From CALLMJ01 sp964493765 (GTDB taxonomy: Bacteria > Bacteroidota > Bacteroidia > J057 > CALLMJ01), in assembly GCA_964493765.1 (NCBI GenBank), contig CAZBPK010000022.1, positions 1 through 64,000 on the forward strand: 64,000 nt of DNA, read 5' to 3'. Below, piece by piece: positions 42,370-50,866 of the stretch (its first letter is position 1; each line of letters begins with the position of its first letter). The notes beneath the pieces are model-generated. The model was not told the DNA's origin, ran no database searches, and saw only the letters and a program-made list of their open reading frames with translations. The position numbers and the translations under genes are program-made.

Positions 42370-43887
42370 ATGTCATTAAAAAAATTGAATCAATTTATTT
42401 GGGCGTGTCCCTTCGCTAACGCTACGGGTCGGGCTGCTTCGGGTTTCACTTCGTTTCAGCAATCCTTTTCGCTTCGCTCAAAGGCAGTGCCAAGCCCTTC
42501 GCATCCCTCACGCTTATCCCTAAGCCTTGCTTTTCTCCTATTAATCCCCTTTTTACATTCCAAAGCCCAAAATTCTCAAGACTCTTCCCTAAAACCACTT
42601 CTTTACTACTTCCAGAATGGTAAAACTTCTGGTTTATGGAGAAATCATTTTATGTACACCGATAACCAAAAGAACCTTATTGACTTCGGAGCTCTTGCCA
42701 CAGGCTTAAATATCAACTACAAAACATTTACTCTCAAAAATTTTTCTTTCTCAGCAGGATTTTCTGCTGTTGGAAATGTTTGGCAACAAAATCTTTTAGC
42801 TCGTGACCCTCAAACTAATCAACCTTCTCGATATGAAATCGGCTTATATGATGTTGCTAATCCTAATAACTACAAAGCAGTTTTCTTACTTTCTGAATTA
42901 GCATTGAATTATTCTTATAAAAATTGGAAAGCTACTTTGGGTAAACAACTCATCAAAACCACTTTTATCAATCCACAAGATGGTAGGATGGTGCCTACTT
43001 TGGTAGAAGGCTTGTACGTCCAAAAACAAGAAAAAAAATGGGATTTAGAGTTTGGATATTTATATAACATTGCACCGCGTGGAGTTTCTAAATGGTACTC
43101 CGTTGGGCAATCGATTGGCATTTATCCACAAGGAGTCCAAGAGAATAGTAAACCTTCACAATACGCTGGGAATACTTTTTCCAATGGAATTGGCTTATTA
43201 GGCTATCAAAGAAACATTAGTAACTTTATGAAAATCAAAATCCACAATTTGTACGTGGATAATATCATGAATACCGCATTTTTGCAAACTGATTTTTTTA
43301 AAAATGATACTGCTCATCATTCTAAATGGAGTTTAAGCGGACAAATCATCAGGCAAGATGGAGTTGGTAACGGTGGTAATATGGAGGTGAATAAAAGATA
43401 TTTTATAAGAAACGGTAAAAGTTTAACTTTTGGTTGTCGTTTAGCTTGGGAAAATACAAAGTGGAATGTTTCATTAAATTATAACAGAATTACTACCTTA
43501 GGAAGATTTTTAATTCCCCGAGAATGGGGCATAGAACCTTTTTTTACTTTTATTCCCCGTGAACGTTCCGATGGTTTTGGTGATGCTCACGCTTACGCTT
43601 TAAAAACAGTTTTCATTCCTCATAAATCCTTAAAACTTGGCTATCAATCTGCTTTTGTGCAATTACCCGATGTCAAAAATTATGCTTTAAATAAATACGG
43701 TATGCCTTCTTACTGGCAAAATAATTTAGAAATCCGCTTTTATCCAAATGCTATCTTTAAAAATTTAGAAGTCTTTGTTTTAATTGTACATAAGTATAAC
43801 ATTGGAGAAACTTATAACGAAAACCGATTCATTTTTAATCGTACCAATATGTTTCAGTGGAATTTGATTACCAATTATAGGTTTTAA
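42370..43887 (+). CDS. Outer-membrane beta-barrel protein with repeat-derived N-terminus
   Basis: 505 aa. The C-terminal ~430 residues show alternating amphipathic strands and end in F (FQWNLITNYRF), like an OprD-type porin; substrate unknown. The N-terminus is odd: MSLKKLNQFIW is followed by about 38 residues encoded by a dispersed repeat copy (ACPFANATGRAASGFTSFQQ and on to HPSRL), and only then by the hydrophobic core SLSLAFLLLIPFLHSKAQ. The repeat has split or extended a signal peptide without breaking the frame. A start after the repeat would leave no suitable ATG before the hydrophobic core. Cotranscribed with the dihaem cytochrome. Confidence 0.75.
   Translation: MSLKKLNQFIWACPFANATGRAASGFTSFQQSFSLRSKAVPSPSHPSRLSLSLAFLLLIPFLHSKAQNSQDSSLKPLLYYFQNGKTSGLWRNHFMYTDNQKNLIDFGALATGLNINYKTFTLKNFSFSAGFSAVGNVWQQNLLARDPQTNQPSRYEIGLYDVANPNNYKAVFLLSELALNYSYKNWKATLGKQLIKTTFINPQDGRMVPTLVEGLYVQKQEKKWDLEFGYLYNIAPRGVSKWYSVGQSIGIYPQGVQENSKPSQYAGNTFSNGIGLLGYQRNISNFMKIKIHNLYVDNIMNTAFLQTDFFKNDTAHHSKWSLSGQIIRQDGVGNGGNMEVNKRYFIRNGKSLTFGCRLAWENTKWNVSLNYNRITTLGRFLIPREWGIEPFFTFIPRERSDGFGDAHAYALKTVFIPHKSLKLGYQSAFVQLPDVKNYALNKYGMPSYWQNNLEIRFYPNAIFKNLEVFVLIVHKYNIGETYNENRFIFNRTNMFQWNLITNYRF
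42401..42513 (+). repeat. Dispersed structured repeat, copy E (inside a gene)
   Basis: GGGCGTGTCCC, GCTACGGGTCGGGCTG, GGGTTTCACTTCGTTTCAG, CAATCC, CAAAGGCAGTGCC, AAGCCCTTCGCATCCCTCACGC. It is about 113 bp, lies wholly within the 5' coding region of the porin-like gene and contains no stop in that frame. Confidence 0.9.
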
Positions 43888-43902
43888 TTCTATTTCTTTT
43901 TC

Positions 43903-43949
43903 ATAATAAAAAAAAAGTAATGATTTTTCATTACTTTTTTTATTATTAT
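43903..43949 (+). terminator. Rho-independent terminator (bidirectional)
   Basis: AAAAAAAAAGTAATGA, loop TTTT, TCATTACTTTTTTT with further A/T complementarity. It follows the porin-like gene. Confidence 0.85.
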
Positions 43950-44015
43950 GAAAAAGAAATTTTTTGATTCTGTAAATAGAAAAGTTGAATTAATGCAGAA
44001 ATACCTAAATAAAGA

Positions 44016-44840
44016 TTATTCTAAAGTTAAGAAATTAATGGTATAAATTCTTTCTTGAATCGCAACATTAGCATAAGAATCGCAAGAAGAGTAGTCAATT
44101 TTTCTTTGATTTTTATCTTCAGGATTTAAAAATGAAACACCATCTTTTAACCATTTACAACCCATATCTAAAACGATAGCTTCATTTTCTGCGATACTAG
44201 TTGTAAATGATTTATTATCAATATTTTTGCCATTACCGTTTCCAAAAACTTGAATAATATCATCGTATAATTCACCATAAGTATTTTTACCTTTCTTCCA
44301 TTGATAGGTTCTGGTTGAAGTTCTAGAAATTTTATCAGAAGCAGTTTTATAAAATGTGATACTTTCAGTAGAAGTAAAGTGGGAATACGATTGGGTATTT
44401 ACGGTAAAGTCAATATTAAATTGATAATATTTTGAACCATTTCCAACAAAATAATTATTGGATTTTAGGGTTCTTACGCCATTTTCCTGAAAGTAATTGC
44501 CAGTCCATTGGATTTCTAGTTTACCTTTTCTAAACTTGCCATCAATTGCATCACACTTGCAACCATTACCAAAATCAATGGTAATTTTTTTGTTTTCGGT
44601 AGCAGTGGTATCAAAATTAATTGAAGCACAAGCTGGAAAAGTTGTAGAAGGGACTTTTAAGTACTGTTCTATATGTTCAAGCATATAAAAAGAATGAAAA
44701 GACTCGTCGTCCAGTCTATGTATATCTCCTGCAAGGGAAAGGTCTGTGTCTAAAGGTGTTTTTTTATCTGTTTCTTTACTACAAGAGAAGATTAGAAACA
44801 CCATAAAAACTAAACTTAAATTGCGTACAAAAGTTATCAT
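44016..44840 (-). CDS. Lipoprotein of unknown function
   Basis: About 274 aa. Lipoprotein signal MITFVRNLSLVFMVFLIFSC with lipobox cysteine followed by SKETDKKT. Mature part beta-rich: ITIDFGNGCKC, GKFRKGKLEIQWTGNYF, TSTRTYQWKKGK. Typical of Bacteroidota outer-membrane lipoproteins with paired cysteines; no named family. The longer start (44867) adds charged residues before the signal and is unlikely. Confidence 0.7.
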   Translation of the reverse strand: MITFVRNLSLVFMVFLIFSCSKETDKKTPLDTDLSLAGDIHRLDDESFHSFYMLEHIEQYLKVPSTTFPACASINFDTTATENKKITIDFGNGCKCDAIDGKFRKGKLEIQWTGNYFQENGVRTLKSNNYFVGNGSKYYQFNIDFTVNTQSYSHFTSTESITFYKTASDKISRTSTRTYQWKKGKNTYGELYDDIIQVFGNGNGKNIDNKSFTTSIAENEAIVLDMGCKWLKDGVSFLNPEDKNQRKIDYSSCDSYANVAIQERIYTINFLTLE

Positions 44841-44940
44841 AAACCCTAAATTTGAATTACGCCGCAATATATAAAATAATTTGATACATCAAAATAGACT
44901 TTTTAAAAATAAAATTTATTTTTGCTATTGAAAATTAAAA

Positions 44941-44948
44941 TAAATTTG
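44941..44948 (+). promoter_or_regulatory. -7 box of the ABCG-type transporter gene
   Basis: TAAATTTG fits TAnnTTTG and ends 4 nt before the ATG, so the mRNA is probably leaderless. A TTTTTG near 44920 may serve as -33 element. Confidence 0.6.
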
Positions 44949-44952
44949 TTGA

Positions 44953-47900
44953 ATGAACATCCAGTTATTAGAAAATATTCTTCAATTATTTACTTCTGTT
45001 ACTCATGATGCGGTTTCTGAAAGAGAAAAACAAATAGTGTATCGTTATTTTTATCAATTTCTTGATGATACAACAGCGAAAAGATATGTTACCAAATTTG
45101 AATTATTAAGCCAAGGTCAATCTTTAGATATTCTCCAAGTTGCAGAAAATATTGCACAGTTGTTTACTCCTAAACAAAAAGTTTTATTATATGTTCAAGT
45201 TTTTGAGCTTCTTTTTATTGATGGAATTTTAACCTCTGAAGCAAAAAATAAATTAGATACGATTGCTCAAATTTTTAGAATTTCTGAATCTGATAAAGAG
45301 GATTTATTTGAATTTGTAACCAATAAAAACCTTAGAGATTGCCCTTTAAATAATTTATTGTTGATAAAAAACTCAGAAGTCAAATTTAAAAAAAGTATAA
45401 AAGTTGAACATTTAGAGGGTACCTTTGGGGTTCTGTATTTACCTTTTATTGAAAGTTTTTTTATTAAATATGTAGGGAAATCGGATTATAATTTGAATGG
45501 TAGTTCTATGGAGCCTTATGCCATTTATCCTTTGGCTTATGGTTCAATAATTAGAGGCGAAAAAATTATGCCTATTTACTATTCAACTATAGAATCCTAT
45601 TTTCAAGATTTAGAACAACAAACCAAAATTTATTTTTGTGCTCAAGATATTGAATACAAATTTCCCGGTGGTCATATTGGATTGCATAATATCAATTTAT
45701 CTGAAACCGGTGGAAATTTAGTAGCTTTAATGGGAGCTTCAGGTTCAGGGAAATCTACATTAATCAACGTATTAAATGGTACTCTAAAACCTTCCAGAGG
45801 GAAAGTTCTATTAAATGGTTATGATATTCATAAAGACCCTGAAATGATCAAGGGAAGCATTGGTTATGTTGCTCAAGATGATTTACTCATTGAAGAATTA
45901 ACAGTATGGGAAAATCTTTATTATTCTGCAAAATTGGCATTTAGCAACCTTACCAAAGATGAAATTCAGGATTTGGTAAAAAAACAACTGAAAGAACTTG
46001 GGTTGTATGAAATTAAAGATTTGCAAGTTGGTGATGTTTTGAATAAGAAAATTTCAGGGGGTCAAAGAAAAAGATTAAACATTGCATTAGAATTGATTAG
46101 AGAGCCTAATGTTTTATTTGTAGATGAACCTACATCTGGCTTATCATCCGCTGATTCTGATAATGTTATGGAGCTATTAAAAGCCCTTTCCAATAAAGGC
46201 AAACTGATTTTTGTGGTTATCCATCAACCTTCAAGTGAAATTTACAAACTTTTTGATAGTTTATTATTATTAGATGCAGGTGGTTTTCCTGTTTATTATG
46301 GTAATCCAATTCAAGCTATTACTTATTTTAAGGAAAACATGAATTATGTAAATCCTAATTATGTAGAGTGCCAGGAATGTGGACACGTAAACCCAGATTT
46401 ATTACTCAATATTATTGAACAAAAAGCCATTGATGAAAATGGGAATTTAACTTATGACAGAAAATTTTCCCCTGAATATTGGCACGGATTATTTTTAAAA
46501 AAAATCCCTACACCCAATTTTGAAAATATCCTCAACTATCCAATACAAAAATTTCATTTTCCTTCTCGTTTCCAACAAATTCAAATTTTTATTACACGTG
46601 ATTTTTTAGCTAAAATTAGAAATTTACCTTACCTTCTTATCAATCTGCTTGAAGCTCCATTTTTAGCACTGATTTTAACTTATTTACTTCGTTATAAACC
46701 TTTTAATGAATCCCAGTATTGGTTTAAAACCAACACCAATATTCCCATTTACTTATTTGTAATTGTATTGGTAGCATTATTTTTTGGTTTAACTGTAAGT
46801 GCAGAAGAAATTATCAAAGATAGAAAACTCTTAAAAAGAGAAAGTTTTTTAAAACTTAGCCGCTCTGGTTATTTGATTTCCAAAGTTTTGATTTTGTCTC
46901 TTATAAGCATAATTCAATCTTTGACTTTTTTATTAGTGGGTAATACCATTTTAGAAGTTGAAACAAGTATGTATTTTTCTTATTTTATGGTCATGTTTGT
47001 TTTGTGTTTATATGCAAATATTTTAGGTTTAAATTTATCTTCTACCTTTGATAATTCTGTAACCGTTTATATTTTGATACCGTTAATTTTAGTGCCTCAA
47101 ATCATTTTGAGTGGTATTGTAGTAAATTTTGATAAACTCAATCCCAATTGGTCAACTCCCGGTAAAGTCCCTTTAGCTGCAGAAATGATGGTTTCTCGTT
47201 GGGGCTTTGAAGCATTAGCAGTTAATCAATTTAAAAATAATTCCTACAAATCTATTTTCTATGAATATGACCGTCAAATTTCCCATGCAAAATTTATGAT
47301 TAACGATTGGATTGAACATATAGAAACCAAAACCAATAGAATTTATGATGATGTAAAGTCTAACCCACAATCTTTAGAATATAAACAAAAATTTATCAAT
47401 ATTTCTAAGTTATTAGAACCCGAAATGCCTTTTTTTAGAGGTAAATTTGACAACATTTTTAACAAATTAAAAAATCAAAACTTTAATCCTGAAAAAGAAG
47501 AAGACCGTGACGATTTATATGACCTTTATGCTGCTATTAGAAATCGTTATACCCAAATATTAAACAATATTAATCGTAAAAGAGATGACTATGTAAGAAG
47601 AATTAAAAATCCTCAAGTTTTAATTGAACTTTCCAATCGCTGTGAAAATGAAGGATTAAATGATTTAGTCCAAATGAAAACCCTTGAACCACGTATCATT
47701 GAAAAAAACAATCAAATCATTCAGTTAGTAGAACCGATCTATTTATTACCAGAAATGAAATTTGACCCATTAGATTGGACATCTCATTTTTATAGCCCTT
47801 ATAAAGTTTTTCTTGGTTATTATTGGGAAACTATCAGTTACAATGTATCAATCATTTTGTTTATGACGTTTATTTTATGTATCATGCTTTATTTTGATGT

Positions 47901-47964
47901 ATTCCGTAAATTAATGGATTCTCCCAAAAATTTAAAATTCATCAGAAAAATGTTAAAAAAGTAA
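44953..47964 (+). CDS. ABCG-type transporter with N-terminal TerB-like domain
   Basis: 1003 aa, ATPase and permease fused in ABCG (nucleotide-binding domain first) order. Residues 1-125 are all-helical with ELLFIDGILTSEAKNKLD, like TerB domains. Walker A GASGSGKST (261-269), signature ISGGQRKRL (367-375), Walker B LFVDEPTSGL (388-397). A CQECGH motif at about 475 may bind zinc. Six hydrophobic segments follow (for example LFVIVLVALFFGLTVSA and ILIPLILVPQIILSGIVV), with a long soluble loop before the last one. Exports an unknown substrate or mechanically links envelope processes. Ends at a strong terminator. Confidence 0.85.
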   Translation: MNIQLLENILQLFTSVTHDAVSEREKQIVYRYFYQFLDDTTAKRYVTKFELLSQGQSLDILQVAENIAQLFTPKQKVLLYVQVFELLFIDGILTSEAKNKLDTIAQIFRISESDKEDLFEFVTNKNLRDCPLNNLLLIKNSEVKFKKSIKVEHLEGTFGVLYLPFIESFFIKYVGKSDYNLNGSSMEPYAIYPLAYGSIIRGEKIMPIYYSTIESYFQDLEQQTKIYFCAQDIEYKFPGGHIGLHNINLSETGGNLVALMGASGSGKSTLINVLNGTLKPSRGKVLLNGYDIHKDPEMIKGSIGYVAQDDLLIEELTVWENLYYSAKLAFSNLTKDEIQDLVKKQLKELGLYEIKDLQVGDVLNKKISGGQRKRLNIALELIREPNVLFVDEPTSGLSSADSDNVMELLKALSNKGKLIFVVIHQPSSEIYKLFDSLLLLDAGGFPVYYGNPIQAITYFKENMNYVNPNYVECQECGHVNPDLLLNIIEQKAIDENGNLTYDRKFSPEYWHGLFLKKIPTPNFENILNYPIQKFHFPSRFQQIQIFITRDFLAKIRNLPYLLINLLEAPFLALILTYLLRYKPFNESQYWFKTNTNIPIYLFVIVLVALFFGLTVSAEEIIKDRKLLKRESFLKLSRSGYLISKVLILSLISIIQSLTFLLVGNTILEVETSMYFSYFMVMFVLCLYANILGLNLSSTFDNSVTVYILIPLILVPQIILSGIVVNFDKLNPNWSTPGKVPLAAEMMVSRWGFEALAVNQFKNNSYKSIFYEYDRQISHAKFMINDWIEHIETKTNRIYDDVKSNPQSLEYKQKFINISKLLEPEMPFFRGKFDNIFNKLKNQNFNPEKEEDRDDLYDLYAAIRNRYTQILNNINRKRDDYVRRIKNPQVLIELSNRCENEGLNDLVQMKTLEPRIIEKNNQIIQLVEPIYLLPEMKFDPLDWTSHFYSPYKVFLGYYWETISYNVSIILFMTFILCIMLYFDVFRKLMDSPKNLKFIRKMLKK

Positions 47965-48040
47965 AATGGTTAATAGCATAAAAATTGACTACTTGTTGTT
48001 ATAGTAACAACGAAGAAAGTACACAATACGTTTAACAATA

Positions 48041-48073
48041 AAAAAAGTGTAACCCAAAGAGTTACACTTTTTT
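48041..48073. terminator. Bidirectional terminator
   Basis: AAAAAAGTGTAAC, loop CCAAAGA, GTTACACTTTTTT between convergent genes. Confidence 0.9.
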
Positions 48074-48091
48074 GTTTATGTTCTAATTAAA

Positions 48092-50728
48092 TTAAGGCTC
48101 AGGAACCGTAGTAAAATAAATATTATTATTCCCTAATTGTACTAAATCAAAATCTTCTGCATTTACATAACCATCTAAGTTTAGGTCTTCTCTAAGATAT
48201 TTTCTATCTGGTAATTGGTCCACTTTACTGGATATCACAAAGAAGTCAGAAGCATTCGTTTCATAATAATCTAAATTAGGAAAATCCTCGGTTGCATTTC
48301 CTAAATATAAAGCATATTGATCAGGACCAGAACTATATTGGTAAGCAGTAGCATCCATGATATTAGTAATATCCGTAAAATCAATAACCGTAGTTTCAGT
48401 GTTATGAGCAAAATTAATTGAACTTGATGTCATAACAGGTAAATGATTTCTGTGTTTAATTACCATATAACCTGTTCCTGAATTTCTATGAATGAACCTT
48501 AAAAAATTGGAGCCAGAGAGACTCTTAATAGAACCATCTTTCATTAACCAAGCCCATTGAGAATCCATCACGGTATAGCTAGAAGTGTTATTATTTCTAA
48601 TTTCCACTTGAATAATATCCACAGCCCCAACAGGAGCCTTATAGGAAGTCTGAATTATGCCAGAACCAATCAAAGAGTCTAACATATAAGAAGAACTCAA
48701 ATAAGTAGTCATTTCTTCTGGTTGAGAAAGTTTTTGAATGATTCTTAAATTATCTATCAAAGGTGCAGGAATAGTGTTATCCGTAATGTTAGGAGCTCCC
48801 CAATTCACCTTATATCCGAAACGTATAGGAGTACTTCCTTTAATAAATCCGGGGAAATTTGTAGAATTAAGCTCTAATCTAAATCGTTCCCATCTTCCCT
48901 CTGTAGGAGGAGTTGCGGCTAATGCAAGATCATTCCAAGTACCACCACCATTTACAGAATACTGGAATACCAAATAATTAGAAGCATTCCCAATGTATAA
49001 GTATTCAAATTCTACATAATATTTTTCAGAAGCAGAAAAAGAAATAGGTACATCAGCATTCATAGTTGCGGTTCTATTACCGGAACCGGAATTTGCCCAT
49101 CGGTTAGTATTACCCAGATTGTTCACACAAGCTAAACCATAAAAAGCAAACCTCCAAGGTCTACTTGTTACTACTATAGAACTGGAATCCGCTTGTGTCA
49201 AAAATTTCATAGCACCTCCTGGAGTATTCCAATCTGCAGGACTAAACGAAGTTTGTTCCCATAGAACCTTAGTACTATCCATTAAGGCACCTTGAAGCAT
49301 AGCATTCAAATTAATTCTACCATCTTTGGCATAGCCTAAGCGTATATAGTATTTGGTGCCTTCTAAGGCTTCATCTACTTCCACAGTTCCATCAGAAATA
49401 ATACCCGAATGAGTGAGTGTATAATTTTCATCGGTAGTGTAAGGTCCACTTAGGTTAGTAGAAAAAGCCACTCTTGTAGAATCTACGTTATACACGTCAT
49501 CCCCTGCTTTAAAACTAATTTTCGTTTTTTTAGGAAACCCAAAAGTTCCTATATTCTCTGTTCTAACTTCCCAGTATCCAAGTGTAGAAACCGAGTCCAA
49601 AACATTGGATACAAAAGTGGGAGTATCCTTCTCTCTCCTATATCTAATAGTATAATGTAAATCTCCATTATCTAAAATAATGGGTCTATAAAGACCTTTG
49701 TTTCCTGTTGGGAAAAGTCGGTCAGTGATATTCGCATAATATTTTATAGGTGCATCCACAAAGCCATCGTTACTAGCAATAGGATTATTGGAAGTAGTTA
49801 GGTTAATGGGAAATCGTTGGGCACTGGTTTTCAAGATACCCTTTGCAAAATGTAGCCTATCAGTAATCTTTAAAAAAGAATCTACTAAGACCGTTGTAAG
49901 GGGGGAAAATTTATCCACATAAAAAGTTCCAATGGAATTTACAGGAGCCTGAAACGTTTGAGGTTTATCCCCCCTAAATCTTATGGAATCCGCCGAAGAA
50001 GAAAAATAATCGCCTAAGCTCATAAAATCAGAGCCATTATCTAAAATAAAACTCCCTGAACTATATATACTAGAAAAATTATTACCCTTGTAATCCGCAT
50101 TCTTCAAGTATAAAACCGCATTATTGCTTATAGAAAGCGTTGTACTTATATTAGTAATATCCCAATCACTTGTAACAATAGCAAAATTGTCTATACCACA
50201 GCTGTTTCTTTGAGTAGGAATAACTATGGTTACTATGTCCAGTACAAAACGGAAATAAACATTAGCCCCAGGTGTAAAACCCGTTAAATCTGTTACAGGA
50301 AAACTCACTGTTTTCCACTTCGTAGACATTGGCAAATTGCTTAAAGTATACCAAGTAGAATTATCATAACTATATTCAATGAGTAAAGCATCAGCAGAAG
50401 GTCTTGCAAGGCTAGCATAATTAAATTTGATTTTGTATCCTGTTGAAGGAATAGTAATAGGGGAATTCATACTAATGGTTGTCGTATTAGCTGTAAGACC
50501 AATTTCATATAAAGGATTTGAATTACAAGCAGTGCAGCTCACGAGTATACATTTTCCTTCCACACCAAAAATAGAATCGTTCCCGAATTCATTAATCCAT
50601 CGGTTATTCCCAGTAAAAGAAACTGTCCAATCGGTTATATTTTCAAAATCTTCATTGTAAAGGTATTGTGCATACAAACCCTTACCTAGAAAAAGAAAAA
50701 GCAAAGAAAAGCGTAATATATAAAGCAT
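48092..50728 (-). CDS. Large secreted surface protein with C-terminal dockerin-like repeat
   Basis: About 878 aa. Signal peptide MLYILRFSLLFLFLGKGLYA, then YNEDFENITDWTVSFTGN, a MAM/laminin-G-like beta-sandwich start that recurs in the second half (WRFAFYGLACVNNLG, WERFRLELNSTNFPGF). Central part resembles surface domains with orphan strands. Near the C-terminus LREDLNLDGYVNAEDFDLVQ has the D-x-N-x-D-G-x-V calcium loop of dockerin type I. A typical type IX sorting domain was not obvious. The ATG at 50728 is chosen by the signal peptide. Likely cell-surface or secreted; ligand unknown. Confidence 0.75.
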   Translation of the reverse strand: MLYILRFSLLFLFLGKGLYAQYLYNEDFENITDWTVSFTGNNRWINEFGNDSIFGVEGKCILVSCTACNSNPLYEIGLTANTTTISMNSPITIPSTGYKIKFNYASLARPSADALLIEYSYDNSTWYTLSNLPMSTKWKTVSFPVTDLTGFTPGANVYFRFVLDIVTIVIPTQRNSCGIDNFAIVTSDWDITNISTTLSISNNAVLYLKNADYKGNNFSSIYSSGSFILDNGSDFMSLGDYFSSSADSIRFRGDKPQTFQAPVNSIGTFYVDKFSPLTTVLVDSFLKITDRLHFAKGILKTSAQRFPINLTTSNNPIASNDGFVDAPIKYYANITDRLFPTGNKGLYRPIILDNGDLHYTIRYRREKDTPTFVSNVLDSVSTLGYWEVRTENIGTFGFPKKTKISFKAGDDVYNVDSTRVAFSTNLSGPYTTDENYTLTHSGIISDGTVEVDEALEGTKYYIRLGYAKDGRINLNAMLQGALMDSTKVLWEQTSFSPADWNTPGGAMKFLTQADSSSIVVTSRPWRFAFYGLACVNNLGNTNRWANSGSGNRTATMNADVPISFSASEKYYVEFEYLYIGNASNYLVFQYSVNGGGTWNDLALAATPPTEGRWERFRLELNSTNFPGFIKGSTPIRFGYKVNWGAPNITDNTIPAPLIDNLRIIQKLSQPEEMTTYLSSSYMLDSLIGSGIIQTSYKAPVGAVDIIQVEIRNNNTSSYTVMDSQWAWLMKDGSIKSLSGSNFLRFIHRNSGTGYMVIKHRNHLPVMTSSSINFAHNTETTVIDFTDITNIMDATAYQYSSGPDQYALYLGNATEDFPNLDYYETNASDFFVISSKVDQLPDRKYLREDLNLDGYVNAEDFDLVQLGNNNIYFTTVPEP

Positions 50729-50842
50729 AGATTCTTTTTGTTGCAATAATAATAAGAAAATTTGAATTTTCAAAATTCTTTATTAAAAAAAGTAAAAATA
50801 AAATTTAGCTAGGGACATGAAACTTATTCACAAATTATTATG

Positions 50843-50850
50843 TAATTTTG
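50843..50850 (+). promoter_or_regulatory. -7 box of the acyl-CoA mutase gene
   Basis: TAATTTTG fits TAnnTTTG, 16 nt before the ATG. A short ATG-led frame at 50856 stops after five codons (at TAG 50871) and overlaps the true start. Confidence 0.55.
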
Positions 50851-50866
50851 CAAAAATGAATTCAGA

